The position numbers and the translations under genes were made by a program. The notes beneath the pieces are model-generated. The model worked only from the letters and a program-made list of their open reading frames with translations. It ran no database searches and had not been told where the DNA came from. DNA of 64,000 nucleotides from positions 4,464,001-4,528,000 of the forward strand of contig NZ_CP067089.2 in the NCBI RefSeq assembly GCF_016616095.2. Reading direction: 5' to 3'. The stretch is from Breznakiella homolactica. Lineage in GTDB: Bacteria; Spirochaetota; Spirochaetia; Treponematales; Breznakiellaceae. This document shows, one piece after another, positions 16,918 through 26,600 of the stretch (within the stretch, counting starts at the first letter, position 1; every line of letters starts with the position of its first letter).

Positions 16918-18696
16918 ATGTACCGCCGTTTTTTAGTGTGGTTCATTTTTTGTCTTGCTGCGGCCGCGCCGCTTTTCGGCCAGTTCAACGGGGATGAGTC
17001 ATCCCCGGGCGATACGGCGGTTGCGGAGCAGTACGCCCGCTGGGGCCGGGACATGATCGGCGGCGGCCGCTGGCTGGAAGCCGAAATCGGCCTGGAACGG
17101 GCAGGTGACTTCTCGGATGTTTCTTCGGATATTTCATATCTTCTCGCTTTAACCCGGTCGCATCTTGGCCGTCCCAGGGGCGCCGTACTGGAATCGGTCC
17201 GCCGGTCCATTGAAACCGGCCGGTGGTTTCTGTATTCCGAAGAACACGCCCGTCTGCTGGAGGCAAAGACCCTCATCACTCTCAGGGCCTTTCCTGAAGC
17301 GCTTTCCGCGTTGGCCATGATCCGGGACTCCGCCGACGCCGCGGAGCTGCGGCTCCTGGCGCTTAAGGGGCTTGCCGATTTTCCCCGGTTCCGCAGTGCC
17401 GCCGCCGCGGCCATGGAGGCTTATCCCAGGGATCCCCGCCCGGTTCGTATCCTTTTTGAGTACGCCGGAGAAATACTTCCCCAGGGACCGGACAGGGATC
17501 TCGTAAACACAGCCCTCCGGCGGATGCCGGTGCTGCTTGTTTCCGATCCCGGACTGGCGTATCTTGCGGTTCCCTTTATCCGGGATACCGAAGAATCCTC
17601 CCGGCTCGTGGCATCCTACAGGGCCCGGGGAAATCCCGTTCCGGCCTCAATTCCCGCGGCCCTTAATCTTGGCCTGATAAACGAAGAAACCGCCATTGAT
17701 GAGCTGTTTTCTTTCAGGGACAATACTTATTCGGCCCAAAAACTGCAGGAGCCGGTCCTTCTGCGTTCTCTGGTCTCCGAAATTTGGGATCTGCTCCGTT
17801 CGGAACAGTCCAGAAATGCTTTTATGCGAAACCTTTTGGCCTTTACCGGTGTTATTATAGATGACGGGGATAAAGACGGTTTCCCCGAAAGCCATACCCG
17901 GTACATTCAGGGAACTCTGGTATATTATTGGTACGACGCCGATCAGGACGGCCTGCCGGAGCTGGAAATCTTTTTTTCCGGCGGTGTCCCGGTCAGGGCC
18001 GTGACGGTGATTCTCCCTGAGCAGGCAGCGCCGCAGGAGCTTCCGGATAACCGTGTCGCGGGGTTTGCCTATCCCGTGCGGGATGAGGAACGGACACGGG
18101 TGACCCTGTTCTGGGAACAGTACCCCGCGGTACTCAGGGCGGAACTGGATAGAACGGGGTATATTCCGCCGCCCTTCGAGTTCCAGTACGCGCCGGTTCA
18201 GTTTACGCCACTCCTGAGAAACGGCGGGGCCGGAGACTTTCTGTACCCGCAGCGGGACCGGCTGATTCCGAGAATTTCCCGGCGTTCCCTTATTTCCTTT
18301 GCCTCGGCCATTGAACAGCCCAGCGCAGAAATACCCGGGGCGGTGGAACGGATTGAAATGGTGCGGGGTGTTCCCCAGCACGCGGCGGAGACCCTCGGCG
18401 GAAAGCTGGTATCAGAGACCGAATTCCTCCTCGGACAGCCGGTCCTGCAGCGCATTGATCTCGATCTTGACGGACGGCTTGAGACGGTCAGGCGTTTCCG
18501 CCATATCCCCGGCGTCGCTCCGGGGGATAATCCCCTGGAGTATTCCAGGATTATTGACAGCTCTGAAAGCGACTGGAACGGGGACGGATCCTACGAATAC
18601 GGTGAACAGTATCTTCCCGGCGGCAGGATTGAGCGTTCCTGGGATACCAATGGAGACGGTGTCCGGGATCAGCGTGAAATAAGAACGGAGGAGTAG
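16918..18696 (+). CDS. Secreted protein with helical repeats and EF-hand-like DxDxDG loops
   Basis: A 592-residue exported protein. The signal peptide is MYRRFLVWFIFCLAAAAPLFG, probably cut after FGQ. Residues 40-200 are alpha-helical and TPR-like. Five Asp-rich loops of the calcium-binding DxDxDG kind follow: DDGDKDG (about 314), DADQDG (339), DLDG (513), DWNGDG (551), and DTNGDG (575). I do not know a named family. The ATG was chosen for its GGAGG and the signal peptide. The next gene, an HtrA-like protease, begins 6 bp downstream, so the two probably act together in the periplasm or at the surface. Confidence 0.8.
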   Translation: MYRRFLVWFIFCLAAAAPLFGQFNGDESSPGDTAVAEQYARWGRDMIGGGRWLEAEIGLERAGDFSDVSSDISYLLALTRSHLGRPRGAVLESVRRSIETGRWFLYSEEHARLLEAKTLITLRAFPEALSALAMIRDSADAAELRLLALKGLADFPRFRSAAAAAMEAYPRDPRPVRILFEYAGEILPQGPDRDLVNTALRRMPVLLVSDPGLAYLAVPFIRDTEESSRLVASYRARGNPVPASIPAALNLGLINEETAIDELFSFRDNTYSAQKLQEPVLLRSLVSEIWDLLRSEQSRNAFMRNLLAFTGVIIDDGDKDGFPESHTRYIQGTLVYYWYDADQDGLPELEIFFSGGVPVRAVTVILPEQAAPQELPDNRVAGFAYPVRDEERTRVTLFWEQYPAVLRAELDRTGYIPPPFEFQYAPVQFTPLLRNGGAGDFLYPQRDRLIPRISRRSLISFASAIEQPSAEIPGAVERIEMVRGVPQHAAETLGGKLVSETEFLLGQPVLQRIDLDLDGRLETVRRFRHIPGVAPGDNPLEYSRIIDSSESDWNGDGSYEYGEQYLPGGRIERSWDTNGDGVRDQREIRTEE

Positions 18697-18702
18697 GCAT
18701 TT

Positions 18703-20535
18703 ATGCCAAAGCCAAGTAAAAAACACGTATTCCTTCTTTTCTCGTTCCTTGCCGGCCCGGCGCTGCTGTTTTTTTCCTGCGCGTCGGCGGAGCAGCGGCT
18801 GGAAGCGCCCTGGTCAATCCGTGAATTCAGACTCGATGATATTTCAATGTACGCCGAAGAGGACCCGGCCCGGGCAATACATTTGATCGGGATGTATGAA
18901 AACATCTACGGTCCGGATAGTCCCCATAATGAAATTGACGATGATGATGCGCAGCATCTGGAAAATCTGCGGGAACAGGCAATCAGCAATCTGAAAACCG
19001 CCCAGGCCGCGGCTATCGAAGAAAAACGCTGGGACGACGCGGCCTCCCTGGCCCGGTCTCTGGCTGTTGTCGGTATCGCGGTGGAAAGCACCGGTATGGA
19101 ACCCGACTTCGTGCTGGCGGAGGCCCTGGAATACCTGGACCAGGGAAACAACCTGGCGGCGTTTATCCACGCTGTCCGGGCCCATGAGCTTAGGCCCCTG
19201 GATGCGGAAAACGCCCTTCTTTTCCTGGAACGGGCGGTGGACGTAAAGCAGCGGCGGACCGCCGCATTTTTTCTCGCTATCATTGACAGTTTGCAGGTGC
19301 CCGTGGAGGAAACCCTCCGGTCATACGCCGAGGGCCGCGACTCTCCGGCGGATATGATCAAGGGCGTTGCCACGGTTCTCGTTGACCGAGGTGTCCGTAT
19401 CCAGCGCGGCATGGGAAGTCCGGACCGTGTCATCGGCTCCGCTTTTTTTGTGGATGCCTCCGGGCTCCTGATAACAAATTACCATGTAATCGCCAGTGAA
19501 GTTGATCCCAGCTATGAGGGATTCTCACGGATGTATATCCGCATGGGGGATTCTTCCAGCCCCCGTATTCCGGCCAAGGTTATCGGATGGGACAAAGCCA
19601 TGGACCTTGCCCTGATCAAGGCGGAAATTACCCCGGAGTACGTGTTTTCCGTGGTGGACCGGGTCATTCCCCGGGTGGGGGATACGGTGATTGCCATCGG
19701 TTCTCCCGGCGGGTTGGAAAAAACCGTTACTTCCGGAATTGTATCGGCTCTGGGCCGGCGTTTCCTGCAGATAGGGGATGTCATACAGATTGACGCCGCG
19801 GTTAATCACGGCAATTCCGGAGGCCCGGTGGTGGATAACAGCGGACGTCTGGTGGGTATCGTTTTTGCCGGCATAGATCAGTATCAGGGACTGAATTTCG
19901 CCGTTCCCGCGGAACGGCTCGCCGCGGCGCTGCCTGCAATGATCAAGGGAGGCAAGTCCGAACGCCCCTGGATCGGGCTTACGGTAAGCGAAACCGTTTC
20001 CGGCGCGGAAATTATCTATGTCGCGCCGTATACTCCCGCTTCGGAACAGCAGATCCCCGAGGGGGTGTATATTACCAGGCTCAATGATACCGTTATTACC
20101 GCCCCCCAGGGCGCCCTTATCCCGGCGCTCCAGGATGTCCTGTTTCCCTTCCGCCCGGGAGAACTGGTTTCCCTGGAAACCTCCGACGGAAAGCGGTATA
20201 TCGTAATGACCGCTGTCCGGCCCGATGTCCCTCTGGCTCAGGCAGCAAAGGTTGATACCAAGGAACGGATGGCCGCCCCGCTTTTCGGTCTGATTCTGTC
20301 TCCTTCCCTGGGAAAATCCTTCTCCCCAACGTATCTGGTCAAAAAAATTGTCCGGGGCTCCATTGCCGATGAAGCGGGATTGTCCGAAAACGACTCCGTA
20401 TCCATCAAAAATTTCCGGCTGGAAGAGGATCTCGGTTATGCTTTGATGGTTATAAACGTTAAAAAGCGCCGCATGGGATACATGGAAACCACCATGCAGC
20501 TGCCGGCGCTGCTCGATTCCCCGGATACGCTGTAA
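18703..20535 (+). CDS. HtrA/DegP-like S1C serine protease lipoprotein
   Basis: A 610-residue predicted lipoprotein with lipobox LFFSC (Cys26). An N-terminal helical region of about 200 residues precedes a trypsin-like protease domain. His of NYHVI (about 260), Asp of KAMDLALIK (about 301) and Ser of NHGNSGGPVV (about 372) form the triad. One or two PDZ-like regions follow (PWIGLTVSETVSG; SIADEAGLSENDSVSI). The likely role is envelope protein quality control. GGAGGAG overlaps the stop of the previous gene. The helical N-terminal extension is unusual compared with standard DegP. Confidence 0.88.
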   Translation: MPKPSKKHVFLLFSFLAGPALLFFSCASAEQRLEAPWSIREFRLDDISMYAEEDPARAIHLIGMYENIYGPDSPHNEIDDDDAQHLENLREQAISNLKTAQAAAIEEKRWDDAASLARSLAVVGIAVESTGMEPDFVLAEALEYLDQGNNLAAFIHAVRAHELRPLDAENALLFLERAVDVKQRRTAAFFLAIIDSLQVPVEETLRSYAEGRDSPADMIKGVATVLVDRGVRIQRGMGSPDRVIGSAFFVDASGLLITNYHVIASEVDPSYEGFSRMYIRMGDSSSPRIPAKVIGWDKAMDLALIKAEITPEYVFSVVDRVIPRVGDTVIAIGSPGGLEKTVTSGIVSALGRRFLQIGDVIQIDAAVNHGNSGGPVVDNSGRLVGIVFAGIDQYQGLNFAVPAERLAAALPAMIKGGKSERPWIGLTVSETVSGAEIIYVAPYTPASEQQIPEGVYITRLNDTVITAPQGALIPALQDVLFPFRPGELVSLETSDGKRYIVMTAVRPDVPLAQAAKVDTKERMAAPLFGLILSPSLGKSFSPTYLVKKIVRGSIADEAGLSENDSVSIKNFRLEEDLGYALMVINVKKRRMGYMETTMQLPALLDSPDTL

Positions 20536-20565
20536 TTTCCTTCCTGAAACGTGATTTTCCCTTTT

Positions 20566-20594
20566 TTTACATTACCTTATGTTTGTAGTATACT
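20566..20594 (+). promoter_or_regulatory. Candidate promoter of the hybrid histidine kinase
   Basis: TTTACA (20566-20571), 17 nt, TATACT (20589-20594). The leader to the ATG at 20691 would be about 90 nt; no further structure was recognised in it. Confidence 0.65.
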
Positions 20595-20690
20595 TTATTG
20601 TATGGCAGTACTATGCCGGACAATGTCAAAACAAACCAGAAACCCGCGGGATTCCGGCAGTTTCCGGTAATTTAAAAATGGTGAATTACT

Positions 20691-22574
20691 ATGTACAGGA
20701 TCGTAATTTGTGAACCGGAGCAGGATATTGCCCGGCAGGCTGCGTCAATACTGCGGGATGCCGGTTATGACATTGCCGGAATATACCGCAGTTTCCAGGA
20801 TGCCGGTGATCTGTGGGGCAGGGAAAAAATCGATCTGGCGCTGATTGATGTTTCACGGGAGGAACCGCAGCAGAGTGCCAAAACCGCCCTGGATTTATTC
20901 GAAACCTACAATATTCCGTCGGTGCTTCTCAGCGATTTTGATCCCGGAACCGCGGCCGGCGGCCTGAAATACGGCCTTCCCTTTGTCTATGCCGGAAAAG
21001 ACCTCGATCCGAAGGAACTGAAATACGGAATTGAGGCCATGCTGTACGGCCGGCACATGGAACAGAAGCTGGCTGAATGTGAAAACCGGTACCGCGGCTT
21101 TTTTGAAAATACCCTGACAGCCAATTTTATCGCAACCCTGGAGAATATAATCACCGACTGCAACAGTTCCTTTGCGGAACTGCTGGGGTTTTCGGGACCG
21201 GAGGATGCCGCCGGCATATCCCTGCTGGATCTGTTCGCGTTCCCCTCGGAAGGTATCCGTCTTCTGAGAAAACTTTTCCTGGACCCCAAAACATCAGATT
21301 GCTGCCGGAAGACCGGAGAGTGGGTTCTCAGGCATAAAAACGGAAGCCACGTATTCGTTCTGGCAACGGTTCAGCTTGTTTACTCTCCGGAAGGAAGTCC
21401 CCTGGAACTCAGGGGCATACTCCTGGATTTAACGGAAATCCGTGATCTGGAGGAGAAGCTCATCCAGAGCCGGAAAATGGAAACCATCGGACGTATCTCC
21501 GGAAGTATTGCCCATGATTTCAACAATATCATCACCGCCATAATAGGGTACTGTGATCTTCTTAAAACCAGTATCGGAGGAGATCCGGATTTATCCCAGG
21601 ATATTGACGGGATCCTCCTGGCGGCCCGGAAAGCCGGGGATTTAACCCGGTATATGATGAGTTTTTCCCGCAATCAGCCAATGCATGTGGCGGTGATTAA
21701 CGCAGAAGAATCCATCAGAGGATTGGAAGGGATTATCCGCCGGCTCGTACCGGGGACCGTAAAAATTCTGTTCAATTTTTCCGCCGAGGAACCCTATGTT
21801 TTTGTAAACCAGGGCCGGTTTGAGCAGATGATTATTAACCTTGTGATGAACGCCAAGGACGCGCTCCGGACCTCAGGTTTTATTGAAGTAAGCACCCGGA
21901 CTATTTCCGGCAGGGATATCTCCCGGCCGGAACTGGCGGGAAATACCTGGCTCGAAATAACCGTCCGGGACAACGGAACCGGAATAGCTCCCGGCGATTT
22001 AACGAAAATATTCGATCCCTATTTTTCCACAAAAGCGCCGGACCGGGGTACCGGCCTCGGACTCCAGTCGGTGCTCACCACCGTTAACCATACCGGAGGC
22101 CATATTTTTGTGGACAGCGAATATGGCGCGGGAACAAAGGTTTTGGTATTTATTCCCATCAGCCGGGACAAACCGTCTCCCGCCGAAGAGCCGCTTCCGG
22201 AATTCAGGAAGGTCAGCCGGAACAGTACCATTGTGCTTGCTGAGGATGATGAAACCCTCAGGAACCTGCTCTCGAAGCTGCTGTCAAAAACCGGTTACCG
22301 GGTAATAAAACTGACCAATCCCGGGGAAGCCTCCGCGGCGATACAGGGCGAAACCGATTTTATTCTTCTTACAGATATTGTAATGCCGGAAATGACTGGA
22401 TACACTCTGGCGGAAACTGTTTTGGCGGAGGCTCCCGGGGGAAAGGTTCTTTTTATGACCGGCTATAATGATGAATACAGTGTACCGCCCGCCCTGAGAA
22501 ACAGGAAATTCCGGTTTATCAAGAAACCCTTTTTCTATAAGGACTTAATCAGTACCCTGGACGAACTGGTGTGA
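20691..22574 (+). CDS. Hybrid histidine kinase with N- and C-terminal receiver domains and PAS
   Basis: A cytoplasmic two-component protein of 627 residues without membrane segments. It runs: receiver-like domain (residues 1-120, DLALIDVS with the phospho-Asp candidate), PAS domain (about 130-250), HisKA with H-box SGSIAHDFNNIITAIIG, and an HATPase domain with N-box IINLVMNAKDALR and G-boxes DNGTGIAP and GTGLGLQSV. A C-terminal receiver follows (VLAEDDETLRN, LLTDIVMPEMTGYTL, KKPF). The HDFNN form of the H-box is typical of hybrid kinases. There is no DNA-binding output, so a partner must receive the phosphate. The gene stands alone with its own promoter. Confidence 0.92.
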   Translation: MYRIVICEPEQDIARQAASILRDAGYDIAGIYRSFQDAGDLWGREKIDLALIDVSREEPQQSAKTALDLFETYNIPSVLLSDFDPGTAAGGLKYGLPFVYAGKDLDPKELKYGIEAMLYGRHMEQKLAECENRYRGFFENTLTANFIATLENIITDCNSSFAELLGFSGPEDAAGISLLDLFAFPSEGIRLLRKLFLDPKTSDCCRKTGEWVLRHKNGSHVFVLATVQLVYSPEGSPLELRGILLDLTEIRDLEEKLIQSRKMETIGRISGSIAHDFNNIITAIIGYCDLLKTSIGGDPDLSQDIDGILLAARKAGDLTRYMMSFSRNQPMHVAVINAEESIRGLEGIIRRLVPGTVKILFNFSAEEPYVFVNQGRFEQMIINLVMNAKDALRTSGFIEVSTRTISGRDISRPELAGNTWLEITVRDNGTGIAPGDLTKIFDPYFSTKAPDRGTGLGLQSVLTTVNHTGGHIFVDSEYGAGTKVLVFIPISRDKPSPAEEPLPEFRKVSRNSTIVLAEDDETLRNLLSKLLSKTGYRVIKLTNPGEASAAIQGETDFILLTDIVMPEMTGYTLAETVLAEAPGGKVLFMTGYNDEYSVPPALRNRKFRFIKKPFFYKDLISTLDELV

Positions 22575-22754
22575 CAGGCCGCGTTGCCGGTAATGCACAT
22601 GCTTCTCTGCTGCCGCTGGGATTGCTTTGAAGGTCTCCGCGCCCAGTCATCATGGATCTGGTTAGATCGGAATATATTATACCTAACGGTAGGTACTATC
22701 AAATGTCCTGCCTTGGCGGGGGCGCTGGGTTCCAGAGAGCGTTTCCGGTATAGC
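22575..22754. other. Intergenic stretch before element C copy 2
   Basis: No gene is visible. It contains CATGCTTCTCTGCTGCCG, which resembles the right-hand A motif of the nested palindromes without a visible left partner. It also holds CCTAACGGTAGG, and the left arm GGGTTCC of an inverted pair that closes at GGAACCC inside the start of element C. Confidence 0.4.
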
Positions 22755-23016
22755 GGCCGGAACCCGGAGTGGGGGCAGCGTAAGACTTGCCGCCAATGGC
22801 GCCAAGTCTTTCAGGTTTTTTGCTCCGCAAAACTCCACAGATGGTGCGGCAAGGCTGGAGCGAGGGGTTGTGTCCTTCGGACACGCGCAGCCCGCGCGAA
22901 CGGGCAGCACAGAGCCGGAGCACCCGGGCCGCAGCGGTAACGCCGGGTGGCACAGAACCCGTTTTCCCCGGGTGCTTGCCGGGTTGCCGGACTCGGTGCT
23001 CCCCCGCATATTGTTG
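22755..23016 (+). repeat. Composite intergenic element C, copy 2
   Basis: Same order as copy 1: GGAACCCGGAGTGGGGGCAGCGTAAG, hairpin GACTTGCCG/GGCGCCAAGTC, GCAAAACTCC, CGGCAAGGCTGGAGCGAGGGG, an imperfect palindrome with GCACCCGGG and CCCGGGTGC arms, then CTCGGTGCTCCCCCGCATATTGTTG. It fills the gap between the hybrid kinase and lepA, both on the plus strand. Confidence 0.85.
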
Positions 23017-23039
23017 TTTGTGCGAATTTTGTGTATAGT
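23011..23039 (+). promoter_or_regulatory. Candidate leaderless promoter of lepA, -35 supplied by element C
   Basis: TTGTTG (23011-23016, the last bases of element C), 17 nt, TATAGT (23034-23039). The start point would fall 1-3 nt before the lepA ATG at 23048, and no Shine-Dalgarno sequence is present. Confidence 0.55.
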
Positions 23040-23047
23040 CCGCCTGT

Positions 23048-24853
23048 ATGGCAGAAACTGTAAACATCCGAAATTTTTGTATAATCGCCCACATCGACCA
23101 CGGCAAATCGACCCTGGCGGACCGGCTGATCCAGAAGGCAGACATTGTAGAGGACCGCTATTTTAAGGACCAGATCCTTGACAATATGGATATTGAGCGG
23201 GAACGGGGTATAACCATAAAAAGTCAGGCCGTTGCTATTCCGTATACGGCCTCCGACGGGAAGGAATACCTTCTCAACCTGGTGGATACCCCCGGCCATG
23301 TGGATTTTACCTACGAAGTGTCCAGGGCAATCAATTCCTGCGAAGGGGCGCTGCTTCTGGTGGACGCGACCCAGGGAGTCCAGGCCCAGACCCTTTCAAA
23401 CATGTACCTCGCCCTGGAACATGATCTTGAAATCATTCCGGTCATCAATAAGATTGATATGGCCGCAGCGGATATTCCCGGGGCGAAACAGCAGATCGAA
23501 CGCGATCTCGGACTCAATCCCGAAGACGCGCTTCTGGTTTCCGCGAAACAGGGCACCGGGATTGATGAACTCTTTGAAGCCATTGTAACCCGTATTCCCG
23601 CGCCTTCCGGAGATTCCTCGGCGCCCCTGCAGGCGCTTATATTCGACTGCCATTACGATCCCTACCGGGGGGTTGTGGTCCATCTCAGGATTTTCCAGGG
23701 CCGCGTTCGGAAGGGTATGAAAATCCGCTTTATGTCCAACAATTCCGAATACGAAGTTGAAACCGCGGGTGTTTTCAAGCTTGCCCTGGTGGAGCAGGAT
23801 GAACTGTCCGCGGGCAGCGTCGGGTATATCATCGCGGGAATCAAAACCGTGGGCGATGTACGGGTAGGGGATACCGTCACCGACGCCGACCGGCCCTGTG
23901 ACACCCCGCTTCCCGGATTCCGGGAAGTAAAGCCGGTGGTTTTCTCATCGATTTATCCGGTGGATTCCAATGATTACGAGGAGCTCCGGAGCAGCCTGGA
24001 AAAACTCAAACTGAACGACGCGTCCCTGGTGTACGAAAAGGATTCGTCCGCGGCTTTGGGTTTTGGCTTCCGCTGCGGATTCCTGGGGCTTCTCCACCTT
24101 GAGGTAATCCAGGAACGGCTCGAGCGGGAATTCGATCAGTCCATAATATTTACCGCCCCGTCGGTCAAATACAGGATTCAGCTGAAAACCGGGGAAAGCA
24201 TCATGGTGGACAATCCCACGGAATATCCCGATGAGGGAAAAATAGAATCCGCCGAGGAACCGTATATCAGGGCTTCAATAATAACCCCCACAACCTACCT
24301 GGGGAACATCATGACCCTCTGTATGGAAAAACGGGGCGTTCAGACCAATATGACCTACCTGGACGAGAAACGGGTGGAGCTGGTGTACGATATGCCGTTG
24401 GCGGAGGTGCTTTTCGACTTTTACGACCGGCTCAAAAGCATCAGCCGGGGATACGCGTCATTCGATTACGACATTACGGACTATAAATCCACGGAGCTGG
24501 TAAAGCTGGACATACTGCTCAACGGCAAGGCCGTGGACGCCCTTTCCCAGCTTGTGTACAAAGGCAACGCCTATGAGCGGGCCCGGGTCGTCTGTGAACG
24601 GCTCAAGGATGAAATTCCCCGCCAGCAGTTCAAGATTCCTATCCAGGGATCCATCGGCAGCCACGTTATTGCCCGGGAAACCGTCAACGCCCTGCGCAAG
24701 GACGTTCTGGCTAAATGCTACGGCGGTGATATATCCCGCAAGCGGAAGCTGCTGGAAAAGCAGAAGGAAGGCAAGAAGCGCATGAAGATGGTCGGCGACG
24801 TGGAACTCCCCCAGAGCGCCTTCCTGGCGGTGCTGAAGACCAAGGACGATTAG
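23048..24853 (+). CDS. lepA: Elongation factor 4 (LepA)
   Basis: A 601-residue translational GTPase that back-translocates or remodels ribosomes under stress. G1 is [17 protein letters not shown]2 is [11 protein letters not shown]3 is [14 protein letters not shown], and G4 is VINKIDM. The LepA-specific C-terminal region has [24 protein letters not shown]. Length is normal. It is probably a single-gene transcript: element C lies upstream, and the converging Maf-like gene and a palindrome lie downstream. Confidence 0.97.
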   Translation: MAETVNIRNFCIIAHIDHGKSTLADRLIQKADIVEDRYFKDQILDNMDIERERGITIKSQAVAIPYTASDGKEYLLNLVDTPGHVDFTYEVSRAINSCEGALLLVDATQGVQAQTLSNMYLALEHDLEIIPVINKIDMAAADIPGAKQQIERDLGLNPEDALLVSAKQGTGIDELFEAIVTRIPAPSGDSSAPLQALIFDCHYDPYRGVVVHLRIFQGRVRKGMKIRFMSNNSEYEVETAGVFKLALVEQDELSAGSVGYIIAGIKTVGDVRVGDTVTDADRPCDTPLPGFREVKPVVFSSIYPVDSNDYEELRSSLEKLKLNDASLVYEKDSSAALGFGFRCGFLGLLHLEVIQERLEREFDQSIIFTAPSVKYRIQLKTGESIMVDNPTEYPDEGKIESAEEPYIRASIITPTTYLGNIMTLCMEKRGVQTNMTYLDEKRVELVYDMPLAEVLFDFYDRLKSISRGYASFDYDITDYKSTELVKLDILLNGKAVDALSQLVYKGNAYERARVVCERLKDEIPRQQFKIPIQGSIGSHVIARETVNALRKDVLAKCYGGDISRKRKLLEKQKEGKKRMKMVGDVELPQSAFLAVLKTKDD

Positions 24854-24864
24854 GACCAGGAGTC

Positions 24865-24925
24865 CCGCATTATAGCCACCTCAGCCCATGCTGCGGAGCC
24901 TATTCTCCAGCTCTTTATAATGCGG
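24865..24925. repeat. Palindrome between convergent lepA and Maf-like gene
   Basis: CCGCATTATA (24865-24874) and TATAATGCGG (24916-24925) are perfect complements around a 41-nt loop. The loop holds GGAG/CTCC and CAGCCCATGCTG, which is close to the A-motif surroundings CAGCCCCATGCTTC of locus 1. It could act as a bidirectional terminator or be a decayed A element. Confidence 0.6.
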
Positions 24926-24936
24926 CGGCCTTTTGA

Positions 24937-26598
24937 TTAGGATACTGTTTTCAGGCTGCGCTCAAAGAGGGTGATAAAGGGATCGATTTCGGCCCGGACT
25001 CTTTTGAGAAATGATATGTCGGTGCTTTCAGGCCGTTTCCCTTCCGCGCCCGCGCTTTCGGGGAAATGGGCCCACAGGTAATCGCAGGCATCCAGGAGAC
25101 CGCCGAGTTTCTCCGGCACGCTTCCCGCCTTTCCCGACAGAATATCCCGCAGTTCCCGGAGCATATCCAGTTCCTGCCGGATAAAATCCGCCACGGCGCC
25201 GCGGCTGGCGCCCGCTGTTGGGGTTTCAGTCCGGGGGAGGGCTGCCGAGATTTGGGTGCCCCGGGTCAGAATTTTCCAGGCTTCGTCCCAGCCCACCGCG
25301 GGAATCCCCAGGGGGAGGCCGCCAGATACGGTATCGGTCATCCGGTTCTCCCGGGAAAATTCCTCTTCAAACAAATCACGGTAACTCCGCAGAGCCGGAT
25401 CACTCAGCACGGCGGTGCCGTCTTTTGCGGCCGCCGTAAAAACACCCTTCCGGAAGACCGGTCCGGGATTGATAAGCCCCGCCAGCCGGGTCTGACTCCG
25501 CAGCCGGTCAAGGCTTCCGGGGGTCGATTTCGCGTGGTATGCGTCAAGGGTGAATGAAAAATCGAGCCCCGCGGTTACCACAGGTCCCCGGGTTATTTTT
25601 GCCGCCAGAGCCGCCGCGCTGAGGCCCACCGAACCGAGGGGCGGGAGTTCCGGGGGCAGTATCCCCGCCGCCCTGAGCCGGTCAAAGAAGCGCAGAACCG
25701 TCCAGGGGGTGAAAAACAGATAGGTTCCGCCTTTGAGGATTCCCGCGGTGGCCGGAAGAGCCGACAGGTCCATGGCCAGGGGGATTTTCTCCCCCGCGGC
25801 TCCGATGAAGTCCCTGAGATTCCACTGCTGGGCTTCCAGGGCAATGACCGCGTCGGCGATTATTCCCCGTTCCAGCAAGGCCCCCAGGGCTGTGTCGACG
25901 CAGAGTATTCTGAAAGAGCGGACGGCGGGGGATGCCGCGCCGCTGAACTCTGCCTCCAGGGCGCGGAACATGGTGTCCAGGGAAGGCCCCGCGCCGAGGA
26001 CAAGCGTGGGGGCATCCCCGAAATCGAGTTCCGCTGCGGTACCGGAGCCGGGGATAACCGAAAGATTCCTGACCATATTCCTGGCGTACCGGCGGCCCAG
26101 TTTGACCATGGTTATGGCGTTGCCCCAATCCACGGCAATGCTCCGTTTCAGGCTGTCTGTGAGGTTTCCGTAAATTTGAGGGAAGAGCTGCCAGCCGCCG
26201 CCCGTCCGGAGGACTTCAACCCGCCGGAAGGCCCGGGCGCCCCACCGGGATCTGACAAATCCGCAGAGCGCCATGGGATCGCCGGTTCCGATCAGGCAGA
26301 ATCTCGGATCACCGAGGATCTCCGGGGATATTTCTTTTCGCGATAATTCAAGAAGAACCTGGTCGTATTCAACACACAGCAGGGCTGAGTCACTGCTCAT
26401 GGTATCAAGTATCCGGGATAATCCGTAACCAAGCAGCGGGGACGGGCAGAAATAGAGGGTTCTTCCTACTTTATGGGCGGCGTCAGCGGCGCGTTCCGCC
26501 TGGCCAATGGGGTCTCGGGTGGAAAGGAGTGTCCTTCCTCGGTAAATAACTGAAAAACCCCGGCGTGCTTCCGCCAGCCGGGGTATTTCATCACACAT
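24937..26598 (-). CDS. Maf/MptE-like protein (DUF115), putative motility-associated glycosyltransferase
   Basis: A protein of 553 residues. The central DUF115 Rossmann-like domain shows LVLGAGPSLDTMFRALE, then RILCVDTALGALLERGIIAD and VIALEAQQWNLRDFIGA. In Campylobacter, Helicobacter and Aeromonas, Maf proteins of this family glycosylate flagellin with nonulosonic acids. Spirochaete periplasmic flagellins are also glycosylated, which makes that role plausible but unproven here. It starts 2 bp after the SurA-like gene ends, so it is in the same operon. No signal peptide is visible. Confidence 0.82.
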   Translation of the reverse strand: MCDEIPRLAEARRGFSVIYRGRTLLSTRDPIGQAERAADAAHKVGRTLYFCPSPLLGYGLSRILDTMSSDSALLCVEYDQVLLELSRKEISPEILGDPRFCLIGTGDPMALCGFVRSRWGARAFRRVEVLRTGGGWQLFPQIYGNLTDSLKRSIAVDWGNAITMVKLGRRYARNMVRNLSVIPGSGTAAELDFGDAPTLVLGAGPSLDTMFRALEAEFSGAASPAVRSFRILCVDTALGALLERGIIADAVIALEAQQWNLRDFIGAAGEKIPLAMDLSALPATAGILKGGTYLFFTPWTVLRFFDRLRAAGILPPELPPLGSVGLSAAALAAKITRGPVVTAGLDFSFTLDAYHAKSTPGSLDRLRSQTRLAGLINPGPVFRKGVFTAAAKDGTAVLSDPALRSYRDLFEEEFSRENRMTDTVSGGLPLGIPAVGWDEAWKILTRGTQISAALPRTETPTAGASRGAVADFIRQELDMLRELRDILSGKAGSVPEKLGGLLDACDYLWAHFPESAGAEGKRPESTDISFLKRVRAEIDPFITLFERSLKTVS

Positions 26599-26600
26599 CG

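Noticed and set aside
22584-22940. 118-codon frame between the hybrid kinase and lepA
   Set aside because: Half of it lies in element C and it has no protein-like features.
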